A stretch of 64,000 nucleotides of DNA from Peronospora farinosa (Eukaryota; Oomycota; Peronosporomycetes; Peronosporales; Peronosporaceae), in contig CANTFK010000094.1 in assembly GCA_947646735.1 (NCBI GenBank), positions 174,816 to 238,815 on the forward strand. Direction: 5' to 3'. The notes beneath the pieces were generated by a model. That model ran no database searches. It saw only the letters and a list, made by a program, of their open reading frames with translations, and was not told the DNA's origin. Positions 22,916 through 33,741 of the stretch are shown piece after piece. Position numbers and translations under genes: made by a program. Positions within the stretch are counted from its first letter, which is position 1; every line of letters starts with the position of its first letter.

Positions 22916-23580
22916 ACACTCGACGTCGAGACTCAGGACCTCGGAGATGGAGACATCGGATTCAGAGTCACTATCAGCGAGCAAGAGACCAAGTCAACGA
23001 GAATTTACGGGCGGCTAGTCAGGCTCGGGTGCAAGCACAAAATGAAGGGGTAGTCGGCCACGAAATTCAGCCAGGGACCCGGGTATGGCTATACTTGGAC
23101 CGAGTGAAGAAGGGGTATGCCAAAAAATTGGCCCACCTATGGCACGGACCGTTCCGAGTTCAGGAGTTAGTTGGAGATCATGCGGTACGTCTGGAGTTAC
23201 GAGATACAGATACAGACTATTCCCAATCGTGCTTATCTCCAAGCTCAAGCCCGTCAGAGAGTTCCCCGATCGACCGAACAGCGAGCTGAAAGTGGATGGA
23301 ACAGATCGAGTCGACTTCGATGAATGTCTGTTACCAGAAGACATTTGGGTGCGGGAATTGGAAGAGGGCGAGTATGAAGTTGAAGAAATTTTAGAGTCTT
23401 ACAGGCAAGAAGACTCGGTAGGGATGCAACAACGAGAATTCCTCGTGCAATAGAAGGGACACCCTGATCCCTCGTGGGTGGATGAAGTGGATCTGAATTG
23501 CGGAGCCTTACTCCGGGACTTCGAGCGCAAGAACACAAGCCATAACCGCTTCGAAGTAATGCAAAGCCATGAAAACTAGC
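22909..23580 (+). pseudogene. Integrase C-terminus with chromodomain-like tail
   Basis: Three frame pieces. The first (22909-23220) contains GTRVWLYLDRVKKGYAKKLA and HLWHGPFRVQELVGDHAVRL, the usual GPY/F-type region. The second (about 23212-23453) contains FPIVLISKLKPVREFPD and YEVEEILESYRQED, an apparent chromodomain. It stops at TAG (23451-23453) after EFLVQ, where Trp is expected, and the same frame continues KGHPDPSWVDEVDLN. Chromodomains direct chromovirus insertion to marked chromatin. This assigns the element to the chromovirus-like gypsy branch, though the domain is short and damaged. Confidence 0.78.
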
Positions 23581-23833
23581 TGGCGGTAGCAAGTTTCTTG
23601 GAAGGTGGACCGATTCCCTCAATGGTCGGCCCAGCCCCTCGTTGGAAGACTTGGGTCGCCTGCGGGGCGGCCTTGAATTTCCAAGAGTTAGGGGTATAGG
23701 AGAATGGAGAACAAAGGAGGGCGATTACCAAGATCAATCAGAACAGAGGATAGCATGGCAAGGGGAGACAGAAGATGGACAAGCACACAAAATAGGATCG
23801 AAGAGAAAAGAAGATTCATGTTCAAGGGAAGAC

Positions 23834-25815
23834 CTAAACGGGTGGCACAAACTTGCCTTTGAGGCGTGGAACTAGAGCGCCAGGATGGGGCACAGAAGAC
23901 AAACGATACTGGGTGAGCCATGGCCACGCGGAATCCGACACCCGAAGGGCCTCAAGCAGGTCGACCGGGTCCGACCCCTCTTCACGACCAGGGAACCAAT
24001 AAACCACACGGCGGGTTCGAGGAAGATGACGGAAGAAGGGATCCAGGAAGATGTCGAGATCGCAGTGGCCCTTGCTCATCCCAATGAAGATAAGGTCGAC
24101 CACCTCCCGCCAAGCTCGAGTTGCCCGACTCCGACGCTTCTTCCGCGCGTTGTAGTAGGACGCGAGGAAAAAGTTCGCTCGCCCTTGGTCCTTGGAGATC
24201 CACAAGCAGGGGGTCGCCTCCCAAAGAGCTTGACTATGCTCTTCGTCAAACTGGATGTAAGACGCTGCCAACTGGTCGAACTAGCCAACAGGTCGGAAGA
24301 AAATGGGTTGCATGGGAACACGAGCTTTCACCCAAGGTTCCGCCGCCAGCAATCTCTGGATCATTGGAGGGTTCACCAACGACTTCTTCCATTTGGGAGG
24401 GCGGTCGAGGTTTCCGTCCGGAGGGCCAAACCAACCCCAAGGTAGATCCAGCTGGTCGACCAAGTCTTTGGAAGACATTGTAACAATGCACCACGAATTG
24501 ACCAGGTCGACCGGCCAAGGTGCCACTTCCGCGGCGGAAAAGGTCTTCGACTGCATGTATCCGGGGATCATGGCGTCTCTGGGAAGCAGGCTGGAGTCGG
24601 CCAGAAGGGGAGAAGTGTTGTCCGCGACAGGAGGCGCACTCTTGTTTTTCTCCGCAGACGACTCGGTCTCCGAGTCCGATGTCCCGAACATCGCCCGTTT
24701 CAACGAGAGGCCGGTAGCCGAGGTGGCCCTCGATGGAGGAGTGGACGTCGACGGAAGACGTACAGGGTTCGCACTGGCAGGGCGCCGACTAGCAGAACGA
24801 GACTTGGCCAGAGCCGCCCGGAGGGTCTCGCTGTCGTCGCTGAGGTCGTCGTCCGAAGACTCAAGCACGACAGGGAACGACCACCAGAGACCGCCGACGG
24901 TGGTATCGCAGAGGCGTCGGGCTTCGGAAGCTTGGAGGCTTTGGCGGGTACCCGGGGTGACGGCCGCCGGGACCGTTTACCAAGAGCTTTCGCCGGCCGC
25001 AAAGGGGAACATGCGGCCGGGGGCGAAGCTGCCGAAGGAGTAGCTGGTCCTGGAGGTGGCCCGTCAGAGAAGTCGACATGGTCGAGCTCTGCGGCGAGAA
25101 GCGAGTACCGGCTTCGGATGTGGTCGACCTTCCGTCGCAGACGGTCCACCAGTGCAGTCTCGCGCTGGAGAGCTTCGCGAAGTTGGGCCACCAGCCGGGA
25201 CTTGTCGCGCAGTGCCCTCTCCAACCGCTCACAACGAGTGGCCAACAAGGCGGCCGAAGGGGGAAGGACACCTAGCCGACCCTCGCAGTCTTCGATGCGG
25301 CGGGAATGGGCGTCCGCGAGAGCTTGCAATTCCCGCAGAGCTGCCCGTACGTTGACGGGTACGGAAGACGGACGGACAACCATGGGGGTCGGCGTGACAG
25401 GAGCATCTGCTGTCTCGGCAGGAGGCAAAGCGGTGGAAACAGGAGAGCTGTGAACGACAGCAGTTTCAGCAGCACTCAACGGCGAAGACACCGGCCCGGG
25501 AAGGTCGGCCAAGGACGCCTCTCTACATGGAGAGGCAACCGAAGGCGCGACGGCGATTGAAGTCGGCTCCTCAGATGGTGGGTCAGCGGACGGTGGGTCA
25601 GCAGATGAGGGGTTAGAACCAGGGGCGATTGAAGGCGCTGGGGCGACCGAGGTCGGCTCTTCAGTCGGTGGATCAGCGGACGGTGGGTCAGCAGACGGTG
25701 GATCAGAACCAGGGGAAGACATGGCTGGACAGACACGAGTTAGAGGTGGGGAAGCTACAAAGGGGACAATAAAAGACCTACGTGACGAAGGAAGTGAAGA
25801 CATGCGCGTGCTCAA
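23834..25815 (-). pseudogene. Antisense coding region between pol and 3' LTR
   Basis: Reading leftward from ATG 25815: a Pro/Ser-rich N-terminus with repeats of SADPPSADPPTEEPTS; a strong coiled coil at about residues 155-250 (LRELQALADAHSRRIEDCEG and following Arg/Leu heptads); a basic linker (LGKRSRRPSPRVPAKASK). The frame then shifts at about 24870-24895 into an acidic stretch (LESSDDDLSDDSE). It runs on to RPVG and a single TAG at 24278-24280, after which the same frame continues FDQLAASYIQFDEEHSQALW to a stop at 23834. The last part has aromatic and charged residues (PWLTQYRLSS). Total about 655 codons. No known enzyme is recognised. Size, composition and continuity through two lesions argue for a real, recently disabled gene, perhaps a DNA- or chromatin-binding accessory protein. 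Confidence 0.65.
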
Positions 25816-25837
25816 TCCGTTGTACGGTTGAGCAAGT

Positions 25838-25849
25838 GCAGGGGGCGGC
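25838..25849 (+). other. Candidate polypurine tract of young element
   Basis: GCAGGGGGCGGC directly before the 3' LTR. It is G-rich but not a pure purine run. Confidence 0.4.
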
Positions 25850-27065
25850 TGTGTTGAAGTGCTAATTTTGTGATATGGAGGTCCCGGACTCCAGTTGGAT
25901 TCAGAGTATAGGCCGTGGGTCAGGGACAGGGGACCAGAGAGACAGGGGCCTCAAAGGGGAGCGACCGTTGGTGGAGGACAATCCGCAGGATTCGACGAAG
26001 AAAAATCAGTATCAGGGTACCGGTTAACCGGTACCAAAGGGAGTTGATCATGGCCGCTCATTGATCGACCTGGCCCCTCGTTGGTAGACCCGGGTCCCTC
26101 ATCGGTCGACCTGGGTCCCTCGTTGGTCGACCCAGTCCCTCATTGGTAGACCTGGGTCCCTCATTGGTAGACCTGGTCCCTCGTCGGTCGACCCAGTCCC
26201 TCGTTGGTCGACCCGGTCCCTCATCGGTCGACCCAGTCCCTCGTTGGTCGACCCGGTCCCTCATCGGTCGACCCGGTCCCTCGTTGGTTGACCTGGGTCC
26301 CTCATTGGTTGACCTGGGTCCCTCATTGGTCGACCCGGTCCCTCATTGGTCGACCTCGGCCCCTCGGGGTTCAGCGACTCCGGACCAGTTAATACAAGGA
26401 TCAGACCAGTCGACGCAAGGAATCAGAGCTTCAGGCAAGGATAGAGTAAAGGAGTTAAAAGGATAGGACTATATTAAATACTACTCAATTTGCGATCTAT
26501 GTGGCACGACTCCGTCACCCAAGAAGGACTTGTTCTAAGTTACTCACTGTTCCGGGAAGGGATACATTTTGGCCCCCCGTCGAAGACAGCTGCGTAGCGA
26601 AGTTCAAGGGCGAATAGAGCTCCAGGATATATTTGGCCTGTGAGCTCGTTCGAGTAGCAACACCCCCCAAGACCCGCTATCGGAAGCGGTCTCCCTCACC
26701 TCAAGGTCCGGGAGCAACGTAAAGGTCAGGTGGTTAATACCCCTGAAACAGAAGGAAAAGGCCAGGGACGACAAGCGCCCCTGAAGAATTTGGCTCTAAG
26801 TCCACTCTCGACAAGGTCGATCGAGTGGCCACCTACCGGCCCACCGAGTGAAGCATATCCACTCGAGGCCCCCCAGGTCTACCTCCCTCAAGGCAGACAT
26901 CTACATCGTCACCAAGTCCTCCGAAGAGTGGAACCCGCCAGCCGACGGGTACACAAGGTGAGAGAAGGTTCATACGCGGCATCGGGGTACCCCCTCCGAC
27001 AGTCGGCAGTCCGGCACAGTGGTTTGGGGTCTCATCATACAATTTTGAGAACCCACTCCACCACA
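25850..27065 (+). repeat. 3' LTR of young gypsy element
   Basis: 1216 bp, TGTGTTGAAG...CCACCACA. It is 46 bp longer than the 5' LTR: two extra minisatellite units (+40), about +10 bp near 26919-26930 and -4 bp near 27019. Substitutions between LTRs are few. Confidence 0.93.
26065..26369. repeat. LTR minisatellite, 15 units
   Basis: Same 20-21-bp units as at 14902-15166. An internal pair (TCGACCCAGTCCCTCGTTGG plus TCGACCCGGTCCCTCATCGG) is duplicated. Confidence 0.9.
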
Positions 27066-27880
27066 GGCTCAAGCTGCATGACCCATACGTTTCCCCAACG
27101 TATGATGTTATCAAGGCGCGGCTCAAACACACATTTGAACCGCCTCGCGCCAAATTCAGGGCTTGGGCTGATCTCCTGAATTTAAAACAGGGTAAGCGTA
27201 TTATGCAAGCTTACGCCCAACACGTACTACACCTCGTTAGTTGTATCGTGCTTAACCCAATAGATGAACAAACACAGGTTACTGTTGTCTGAAAGATAAT
27301 AATGATAAACCACATGCTCCACTTAAAACTAGAATCGCTGTACAATCGATCTCTGCAGCGGAACAAGAGGGCTTCAGTATCAACAGGCCATGTCCACTCG
27401 GGATCTTATCATCCACCGAGACAACAGGAGGGCGGAGGTCCATATTCAATGGCCCTCTCCTACGTAAAGAGCGAGCGACCTTGCTATCCAGGATAAAAGC
27501 GATTGCAAAAGTGAAATCGCTGCCAAAAGATGGGTCAATACGCCTATGAGTGTAGTGCCCCACGCCCAGTATCTCGTAACACTGGGATTGACGATCGTCC
27601 GTCTGCCAAGAAGGGCCAGAGACGTGGGTCCCACGCAGTTGCGAAAAAGCATCAACGTGGTAGACCTAACAGCCTCGAGCATCCGATTCCGACGTCGGAT
27701 GAAGGCGCACCAAAAACGTTGCAGGGCCTCGTTCCCGATTATATCAATACTTTTCCCACGCATTTTACGAAAACGACGGAGGAAGTCTTGCATCGTTTCA
27801 GTGAGTCCGGAGCGCGAGCTCCGGACAATTTATATAGCGCCCAAGGGATGAGTTGTTGCGCTCCCATTTATGATGCTTGA
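27066..27880 (+). pseudogene. Older gypsy-type gag, 3' part
   Basis: Resumes the gag interrupted at 14686: LKLHDPYVSPTYDVIKARLK, FEPPRAKFRAWADLLNLKQG and YAQHVLHLVSCIV, to a TGA at about 27290. Further on are PPRQQEGGGPYSMALSYVKSE and a zinc-knuckle remnant (RCQKMGQYAYECSAP near 27520-27560). A basic tail (SAKKGQRRGS) continues to a stop at 27880. No protease or pol follows before the candidate purine tract at 27982, so this element appears to be gag-only or internally deleted. Confidence 0.78.
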
Positions 27881-27981
27881 GAGTGCTGCAGTGTTGGGGT
27901 ACGTGTGCTCGGACATAGCTTGTTTGTTTGTGGGCTTTGGAGTTTCGACAGTTAAGCACTCACGATTTGTGAGTGCTGTCT

Positions 27982-28253
27982 TGAGAAGGGGGTGATGTAA
28001 TGGGCTTCATTACACACAGAGTATTAGCATAAATAAACAATCACATATGTAGGCAGGTGCTGAACGGGCACAGCGTGGCAACTTATTTATGATTTATTAT
28101 TGGGGCCTGAAGTCCCAATATGGACCAATGACAAATTAACCTGAAAAAGTGTGGTTTCCGAAAGGCGTGAACACTGTCGATTATATAACGACCAAAATCT
28201 TCGTAATTAGTACGAATTAAAAAATAAAAAAATCAGAGTTAAATTTCTTATCA
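27982..28253 (+). mobile_element. Polypurine tract and candidate 3' LTR (possibly truncated) of older gag element
   Basis: TGAGAAGGGGGTGA (27982-27995) precedes TGTAATGGGC at 27996, the inverse of the CCCCATTACA that closes the left LTR at 14092. The sequence then runs AT-rich to about 28253 (TTTCTTATCA), where minus-strand element sequence begins. It could alternatively be the 3' LTR of the minus-strand element. Confidence 0.4.
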
Positions 28254-28278
28254 CTTAAAACTTGGGCTTGAGTCTTCC

Positions 28279-28551
28279 TCAAGCGCACGTGTGAGCTAGT
28301 GTCGATACGTCCCAGACCCGTGACAAGGCCCCCTGCTCATCGAGAAGTGCCGGCGCTGGCCGGTTTATCGGCACAAGCTCATGTTGAGATATTTCAGGAG
28401 GTGGAATGTCTACGGAGACCGTGCAGAAGATGCAGAATTGCCTCCAGTTTTTGGAGAAGAGCCTGGCCCGAGTGGAGGGCAGCTTGACATCTTGTTTCGG
28501 ATGATACGTCCTACGGAAGTGCCGACAGCCTCGGCGCAAGCGCCTTAGCAC
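28279..28551 (-). pseudogene. Pol C-terminal remnant of minus-strand gypsy element
   Basis: Short open frame downstream of the integrase with RRLRRGCRHFRRTYHPKQD and DIPPPEISQHEL. Position and composition fit the variable C-terminal end of a gypsy polyprotein, but no domain is certain. Confidence 0.3.
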
Positions 28552-28691
28552 TCACGTGGGACGGATCTTAATATGACTTGAGCATGCTAGCGTAGAACAC
28601 TAGTTGTGTACGCAATTTAGAGTGGCAGATTAAGCGTATACGTCAATCCTTTCTTGGCCACGACCGTAAAGGGTCCGATGAAGCGCGGATC

Positions 28692-29760
28692 TTAAAGACA
28701 GCAGATACTACATTGGTAATATGGTTTTTTAGCATTAAGTAATACTTGGTCTTCGACCTCATAATTATCAATACAACTTCTGCCTTTAGCATCCGCATAT
28801 TCTTTTTGTTTGTCTTGGCTATCAGTCATTGCGTCTTGCACGTGTCGTAATACATTTAGTCGCGTTGCGAGAAGCGTATTCACCTGTTTCTTAACAGTAT
28901 TAGGGCTGAAATCAGCAAGTAGATCGGCAACCTCTCCCCCACCAAGCCCTAAACCACTCGGTGGTAGCGTTAACGGAACGCGTGGGTGTGTGAGGCCATT
29001 CACATAGAACGGAGTGTAGACGATAGAGGCGTCCACGGAGTTATTGAGTGCACACTTAACAACAGGCAGCATAGAGCTCCAACGCTTAGGCGTTTCAGCA
29101 CAAAAGCTGCGGAGGATATCTTCAAAAACGCGATTCAGAGACAATTAATAACGACAAGCCATGTTGGCGAAACACTCGATCGATAAACAGCTCCGCTGTA
29201 CTTTCACCATCGATCAAGTCTGGCACAGCAGTTACGTAATCCATTTTGCTTAAACGGTCAACAAAGATTACAATACCTGTATCGCCATGCGAATCTTTCG
29301 GTAGGCCAAACACAAATTCATACTAAAGGACTCTCAACACTCAGTGGTAATAGGCAAACTAGCCAAAGGCGCCGCTGAATGGGGCGAAGGTTTGACCTGT
29401 TGACACGTTTCACACGTATGCACATATGTGCTCACCCAGTTATACAATTTGGCCATCAATACCTTTGGCATACTGCCCCATAGGTCTTTTCACGACCCAA
29501 ATGACCCCCGATGACGGTGTCATGTACCTAATAGAAAATAGGATACTTCATGTCCTCGTCATGAGGAACCACAATGCGCGGAGAATCCATCGCATCCGTA
29601 CAATAGTACAACCGCCCCTGATCGATGGAATTTAGATGAAGGCTCGCACGTAATCGTGCCGACAATGTTATGTCCAAGTCTTTAAGCTCATCACTTCCAA
29701 AAGCATGTAGCATAGCTACAAAATGATCGTCTTTAGCGTACGAAGTACGAATGATATCGA
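28692..29760 (-). pseudogene. Integrase of minus-strand gypsy element
   Basis: Read leftward: zinc-binding region with HDTVIGGHLGREKT (about 29530) and VHTCETCQQVKPSP (about 29420); core with FVDRLSKMDYVTAVPD (about 29230-29280); then FEDILRSFCAETPKRWSSML, VKCALNNSVDASIVYTPFYV and EVEDQVLLNAKK. Several stops and frameshifts separate the parts, so no integrase is made. Confidence 0.82.
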
Positions 29761-30185
29761 TGACGACAATTTCGTAACATGAGCAAGCTCATAGTCAGGT
29801 CTGCGTCATAATGCATCAGCCAAAGCGTTTTGCTTGCGAGGCTTATTATTCACCTCAAAGTTATATTTATCAAAGAATGAAAGCCATCGGGCCATTATCT
29901 GCGAGATATGAAGCGACTGAGTCGCAGTGCGTAAAGACGCACGATCGGTATAGATCACAAATGGCTTCGATCCCATCAGTTGAGCTCTAAATTTGACTAG
30001 AGCATACTTCATTGCAATTAGCTCTTTGTCATGAACTGAATAGTTCTTCTGGGCAGCTTACAGCTGGCGAGATTTAAAAGCGATCACACGCTCACGGCCT
30101 TCATGATCTGTTTGTAACATGGAACTGCCAATGGAAAAATCCGACGCGTCACATACGATGCTAAACGGAAGGTAGAACAGACGGT
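29761..30185 (-). pseudogene. RNase H region of minus-strand gypsy element
   Basis: FSIVCDASDFSIGSSMLQTD, an in-frame stop, then HDKELIAMKYALVKF, FVIYTDRASLRTATQS and ARWLSFFDKYNFEVNNKPRK, with a stop where SRRPDY is expected to follow ADAL. This is the RNase H that normally follows RT in gypsy elements. Confidence 0.8.
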
Positions 30186-31267
30186 GGGTCATAGCACACC
30201 ACATCTTGAAATTTTGGTTTGACTAACAAAGTAGTAGGGATCCGAAGATTCTTTAACTATAGATGATCCACTACGTGCACTAAATACCGCTTTCAAATCT
30301 TTGAAGACTGTCTCATCTACAATCGATGATAAATTCATTTTACGATCAGGTCGAACGACCACCATATCGGACAAATTCTCAGCCTTCAAGGCTTGATGGA
30401 AATCATTCACAGAAATTTTTATAGCTTTAAAAGAGCATTCAACGAAGGGATGACTTCAAGATCAACCTTATCATGTCACTCCGTTGATCAGGTTGTACAT
30501 CTGTTCACTGATGTCACCACGTGATAAAACATACGCCTTGCACCTCGCAGCCGCCATTTTGAGACGCTGTCGTCTCATTGACGAGACCGTAACTTTCAAG
30601 TACTCAAGACATCATCACCCCCAAGGTCGATAAATTTTTCGACTTTAACTTGCTCTATACTAGAGCTGATGTCATTACCGGCGTCCAGTGAGTCGTTGTC
30701 ACAGGCGAAATCACTGACAAGGTCTTCGACCTTCACTTGCTCTATACGAGAGCCGATGTCATTGCAGAAATTCAGTGACTTGATATTACTATCAGTACCA
30801 CTCAACGGAGTACGTGCCGTTCCACTAGGTGTCATTAAGCTCTGCTCGACACCATTATTATTGACATTGAAGTTTACATCAACTCAGACACCCCAGTGTA
30901 CAGCACACTAACTGAGTCAATCAATGGCTCGCGCCAATAGCACTTCTGTTTCCTAGCGAAAATGTGTTCATGACTCTCCAAAGTTTCGCTAGGAACATTG
31001 CGCGTTGCGCCTAAATTTTAGATCTCCAAGCGAGTTATAGATCGGGGCTTTCCATCCAGGCCATACCGAGAAAGAAATCATATCTCGAGTCCAAATATAG
31101 GATAAGACAGCGTTCAGCGCTATTGAAGTCTAAGAACTTCACACCGAGGTCCAACAAAAATTTAGGAGCGGTGACAAGGACACCAATAGGGAGACGAGAG
31201 ATTATACTTTAACCCTCTTGCGCTTCTAGCGCCTCAGCCTACAGCTGACTTCCTTTAAGGAACGATG
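30186..31267 (-). pseudogene. Protease/linker remnant; RT domain missing
   Basis: Contains a retropepsin-like C-terminal stretch (PKFLLDLGVKFLDF, SRYDFFLGMAWME near 31080) and a linker (VKEDLVSDF-like acidic segments at 30600-30830, present as two similar units sharing IEQVKVE). It also has VFKDLKAVFSARSGSSI (about 30270). The linker passes directly into RNase H at about 30185; the whole RT domain, with its YxDD motif, is absent. Confidence 0.6.
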
Positions 31268-31399
31268 TCATACATTATTACTAAGGGTTACCAACGCAAC
31301 CAACAAGCCTGGCTTGTATCCATGCTCCATGGAAGCTTCCACGGATCCACCTGGGGCTAAGCTCTGTTTACCTATACCTCCTAGAGTTTCATCAAAAAA

Positions 31400-32422
31400 C
31401 TTAGTTCTTTCCCAGTAGGGCGCCCCGCGCCTATTGGGAGTTGGCTTTTTCCTCTGTCGTGCTCGCCTTTTGGCTAGGAGCAGGGTTTCGGCTCTGCCGA
31501 TTCTGACGTTGCTTTCGCAACGGACAGCTAGATCAGAGGTGACTATTGCTTCCGCACATGTAACACATACGGATGTTACCTTGCTGCTCTGCAGCTTGAA
31601 GCTCAGCTTTTTCAGCATGGCTGAGGTCTATGGGTTCCGCCCTGTTAGAGGCATTTGATTGATACCATGGCAGACCAAAGTGAGTGGATTTGAAATTGAG
31701 CTCAGCGTTGAACGCTATTCTCACTGCCTTTTCGAAAGTCGAAGGCTGGACACAAAAAACTTCTGTCCTAACGACTCCTGTACGAAGTCTTTCCATAAAA
31801 ATGGTTACTCGGACTTCTTCTGCCATAGGGTCCTGCTGCATAGCAGCAATGAGAGTTCTCCACTCTTGGACATAGTCCGATAATTCTACTCTACCCTGTC
31901 GGGTAGCTAAACAGCGTGAGACCACACGTTAAGACTGATTAGGCGGTGCAAACACGTAAATTCATTGCTTTGTAAGCATTTCCCAGGTAACGTGGGAAAT
32001 GCAGCGCTTACAGAGACATCGCTCGTTAAAGCCCACTCTCTAGCTCTTCCACCGAGCTAATAAATGGTCAGTCCAACTCGTTGCTTCTCTGACACGAGCA
32101 TGGCGGCATCCATTGCCATTTCAACCTCTCAATCCAGAGGAGAAGATTTTCTCCCTCTTCCCCCTCAAAGGTCGTTTAAAACGAGTGGACAAGACTTTGA
32201 CTTTGCATCGGGCACAGGCACCGGGTTTTATTGCGTTGGCGCAGCTAACGCTGCCTGGTCGTATGCCTGCCCGAGCAGCGATGCCTCATAACGCATGAAA
32301 TCCTCAAGGTGAGCATTGAGGACCTCCGGGCCCAGGGCGAAAAAGGCTCTGGGCCCAACAAACGCAGATAATTTATCTAGCGCGAGTCGTTGCGCCTCAG
32401 AGAGGTGGTTTTGACTCTCCAT
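31400..32422 (-). pseudogene. gag of minus-strand gypsy element
   Basis: N-terminus at ATG 32422 (MESQNHLSEAQRLALDKLSA), a middle part broken by stops, then QGRVELSDYVQEWRTLIAAM, RVTIFMERLRTGVVRTEVF and a zinc-knuckle start CYMCGSNSHL at about 31540. Gag function is lost through at least three frame breaks. Confidence 0.78.
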
Positions 32423-32482
32423 CCTCACAGAGGGTCAGTCTTATAAACTCATGTGTAGGGTAGGCCAACAAGTGCTACCAAG

Positions 32483-33237
32483 TGTAACGAGGCCACACAG
32501 CTCATAAGTCAGAGGAAGACTTCATAGGCTGAAAGCCTCTTAGTTCTATAGCATTAATTAAGAGTTGACGGCTTACTGTCACTTAGTTCTAAGGAACTAA
32601 TTTAACGACTAAGCGATCACCCTGTTCTAAGGAGCTAGGAGGGATTTCTAGTCTACAAAAAACAGCTCTAAGTTTAGAAAATTAGCGCACAGAGTGCAAG
32701 AACAAGCTAAAAGCTTAATGGTTCGAAGAACTAACGCAGCAATGCACAAGAGAACAAGTCTTATCGAGACTTGGGATCATTAACTCGAAATGAGAACTGA
32801 TTTTATAAATGAATTAAGATTTTATGAATAAACCTACTCTAAGTACCCTACACTAGTCATTACTACTATTATAGTGATTATAGTATGCCATCGTCTATGG
32901 AATCATCCAAATATCAGTGTATGTTGTACTGAGTACTACTGTATCAGTTATAAAGCCGATACCGATAGTATACGGTATTACTGATACCTTACAGTATCAC
33001 TCATATATATATGATACCTTTTTTTATAAGGATCAGTATTGAGAATACAAATTATATGCAATATAGAAACTTCAACCGTGATGATATGATGGTACAACCG
33101 CCGTGTAACCTCGTTACAGTCCAGCTCAGCGTACGCTGTGTATCTTTTTATCTCATGGCAATAAAGCCACCGAAACTCACGTTCATTCTCGTGCGAAGGC
33201 ACCAAATTCTTGTGTCTGCTTCACGCATATAATGGAT
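32483..33237 (-). mobile_element. LTR-derived and AT-rich sequence upstream of minus-strand gag
   Basis: Starts TGTAACGAGG at the LTR edge, followed by repeated TTCTAAGGA(A/G)CTA motifs (about 32583-32640). From 32930 there are GTATC/GATAC inverted repeats. No gene is seen. The outer LTR boundary cannot be set. Confidence 0.4.
32935..33025. repeat. GATACC/GGTATC-rich imperfect palindrome
   Basis: Alternating GTATC and GATAC words (ACTGTATCAG, CCGATACCGATAG, CGGTATTACTGATACC, ACAGTATCACTC) can fold back. This could be a small hairpin repeat or LTR end. Confidence 0.4.
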
Positions 33238-33741
33238 ACCGGCTTCGTGTATACACTAGATAGGAGTGGGTGCTAAGCAACTACCTTTACGCATATGGTC
33301 ATGGTTATTCTGGATGTCAATGGCTCATATCGTTCGCACTGGAACTGACGATTTACAATTTCATCCGCTTTGCATCGACGCCACTCCACCCACGTGCACA
33401 CCTTTGAGCGTCTTCTGCTGTCAGTACATCTGGTAGGCGTGCCACTATTATTACTGCTGGCGACTACGTGGCGCAGTCATCTGCTTGAGAGATTCAAACC
33501 TAGTTGATCGGACTTTGAGTCATGACTGTGGTCACCAAAAACTTGTGGATGTACTTTAGATGAACCTTTTTTCGAGCAGAATGATCGCTGAGATGAATGC
33601 AGACGTACTTCTTGCAAATGCGTTCAGTTTCGTTATTGTTTGTGGCCTCAACTCAAAGGATTCAAGATGCAAGACATTGGATAACGGTATCAGTTGTATA
33701 ATTGGTTCTTACTACCCCGTACGAGTACTTTATCTTTCCAC
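33238..33741. other. Spacer downstream of hydrolase copy 2
   Basis: The last about 150 bp (33595-33741) resemble the 3' flank of hydrolase copy 1 (11706-11851), so the duplicated segment includes the 3' region. The rest shows no gene. Confidence 0.55.

Larger units (their letters stand above)
14687..27065 (+). mobile_element. Young nested Ty3/gypsy chromovirus-like LTR retrotransposon (12.4 kb)
   Basis: Complete structure: 5' LTR 14687-15856, primer-binding site at 15858, gag, protease, reverse transcriptase, RNase H, integrase with chromodomain-like tail, an antisense coding region, a G-rich tract and 3' LTR 25850-27065. It is flanked by GGCT on both sides (14683-14686 and 27066-27069). Removing the element and one GGCT restores the codons of the interrupted gag (ALG-LKLHD). 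LTRs begin TGTG, end CACA and are nearly identical apart from three indels that sum to 46 bp, so the insertion is recent. Every long gene in it nevertheless contains at least one stop or frameshift, so this copy is not autonomous now. Many GTCGAC sites are spread through it. Confidence 0.93.
28254..32482 (-). mobile_element. Second gypsy-type element, minus strand, degraded, lacking RT
   Basis: In minus orientation it has a primer-binding site TGGTAGCACTTG (from 32480) two bases after an LTR end reading CGTTACA (edge at 32483). Gag, protease remnant, RNase H and integrase follow. It shares primer-site type with the older plus-strand element. Frames are broken many times. The 5' LTR should extend rightward from 32483, but its far end is not clear. 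Confidence 0.7.

Noticed and set aside
24246..25736. Other antisense and sense frames in the 3' part of the young element
   Set aside because: GC-rich sequence leaves all frames open; only the antisense frame with coiled coil and acidic segment has protein-like composition and continuity.
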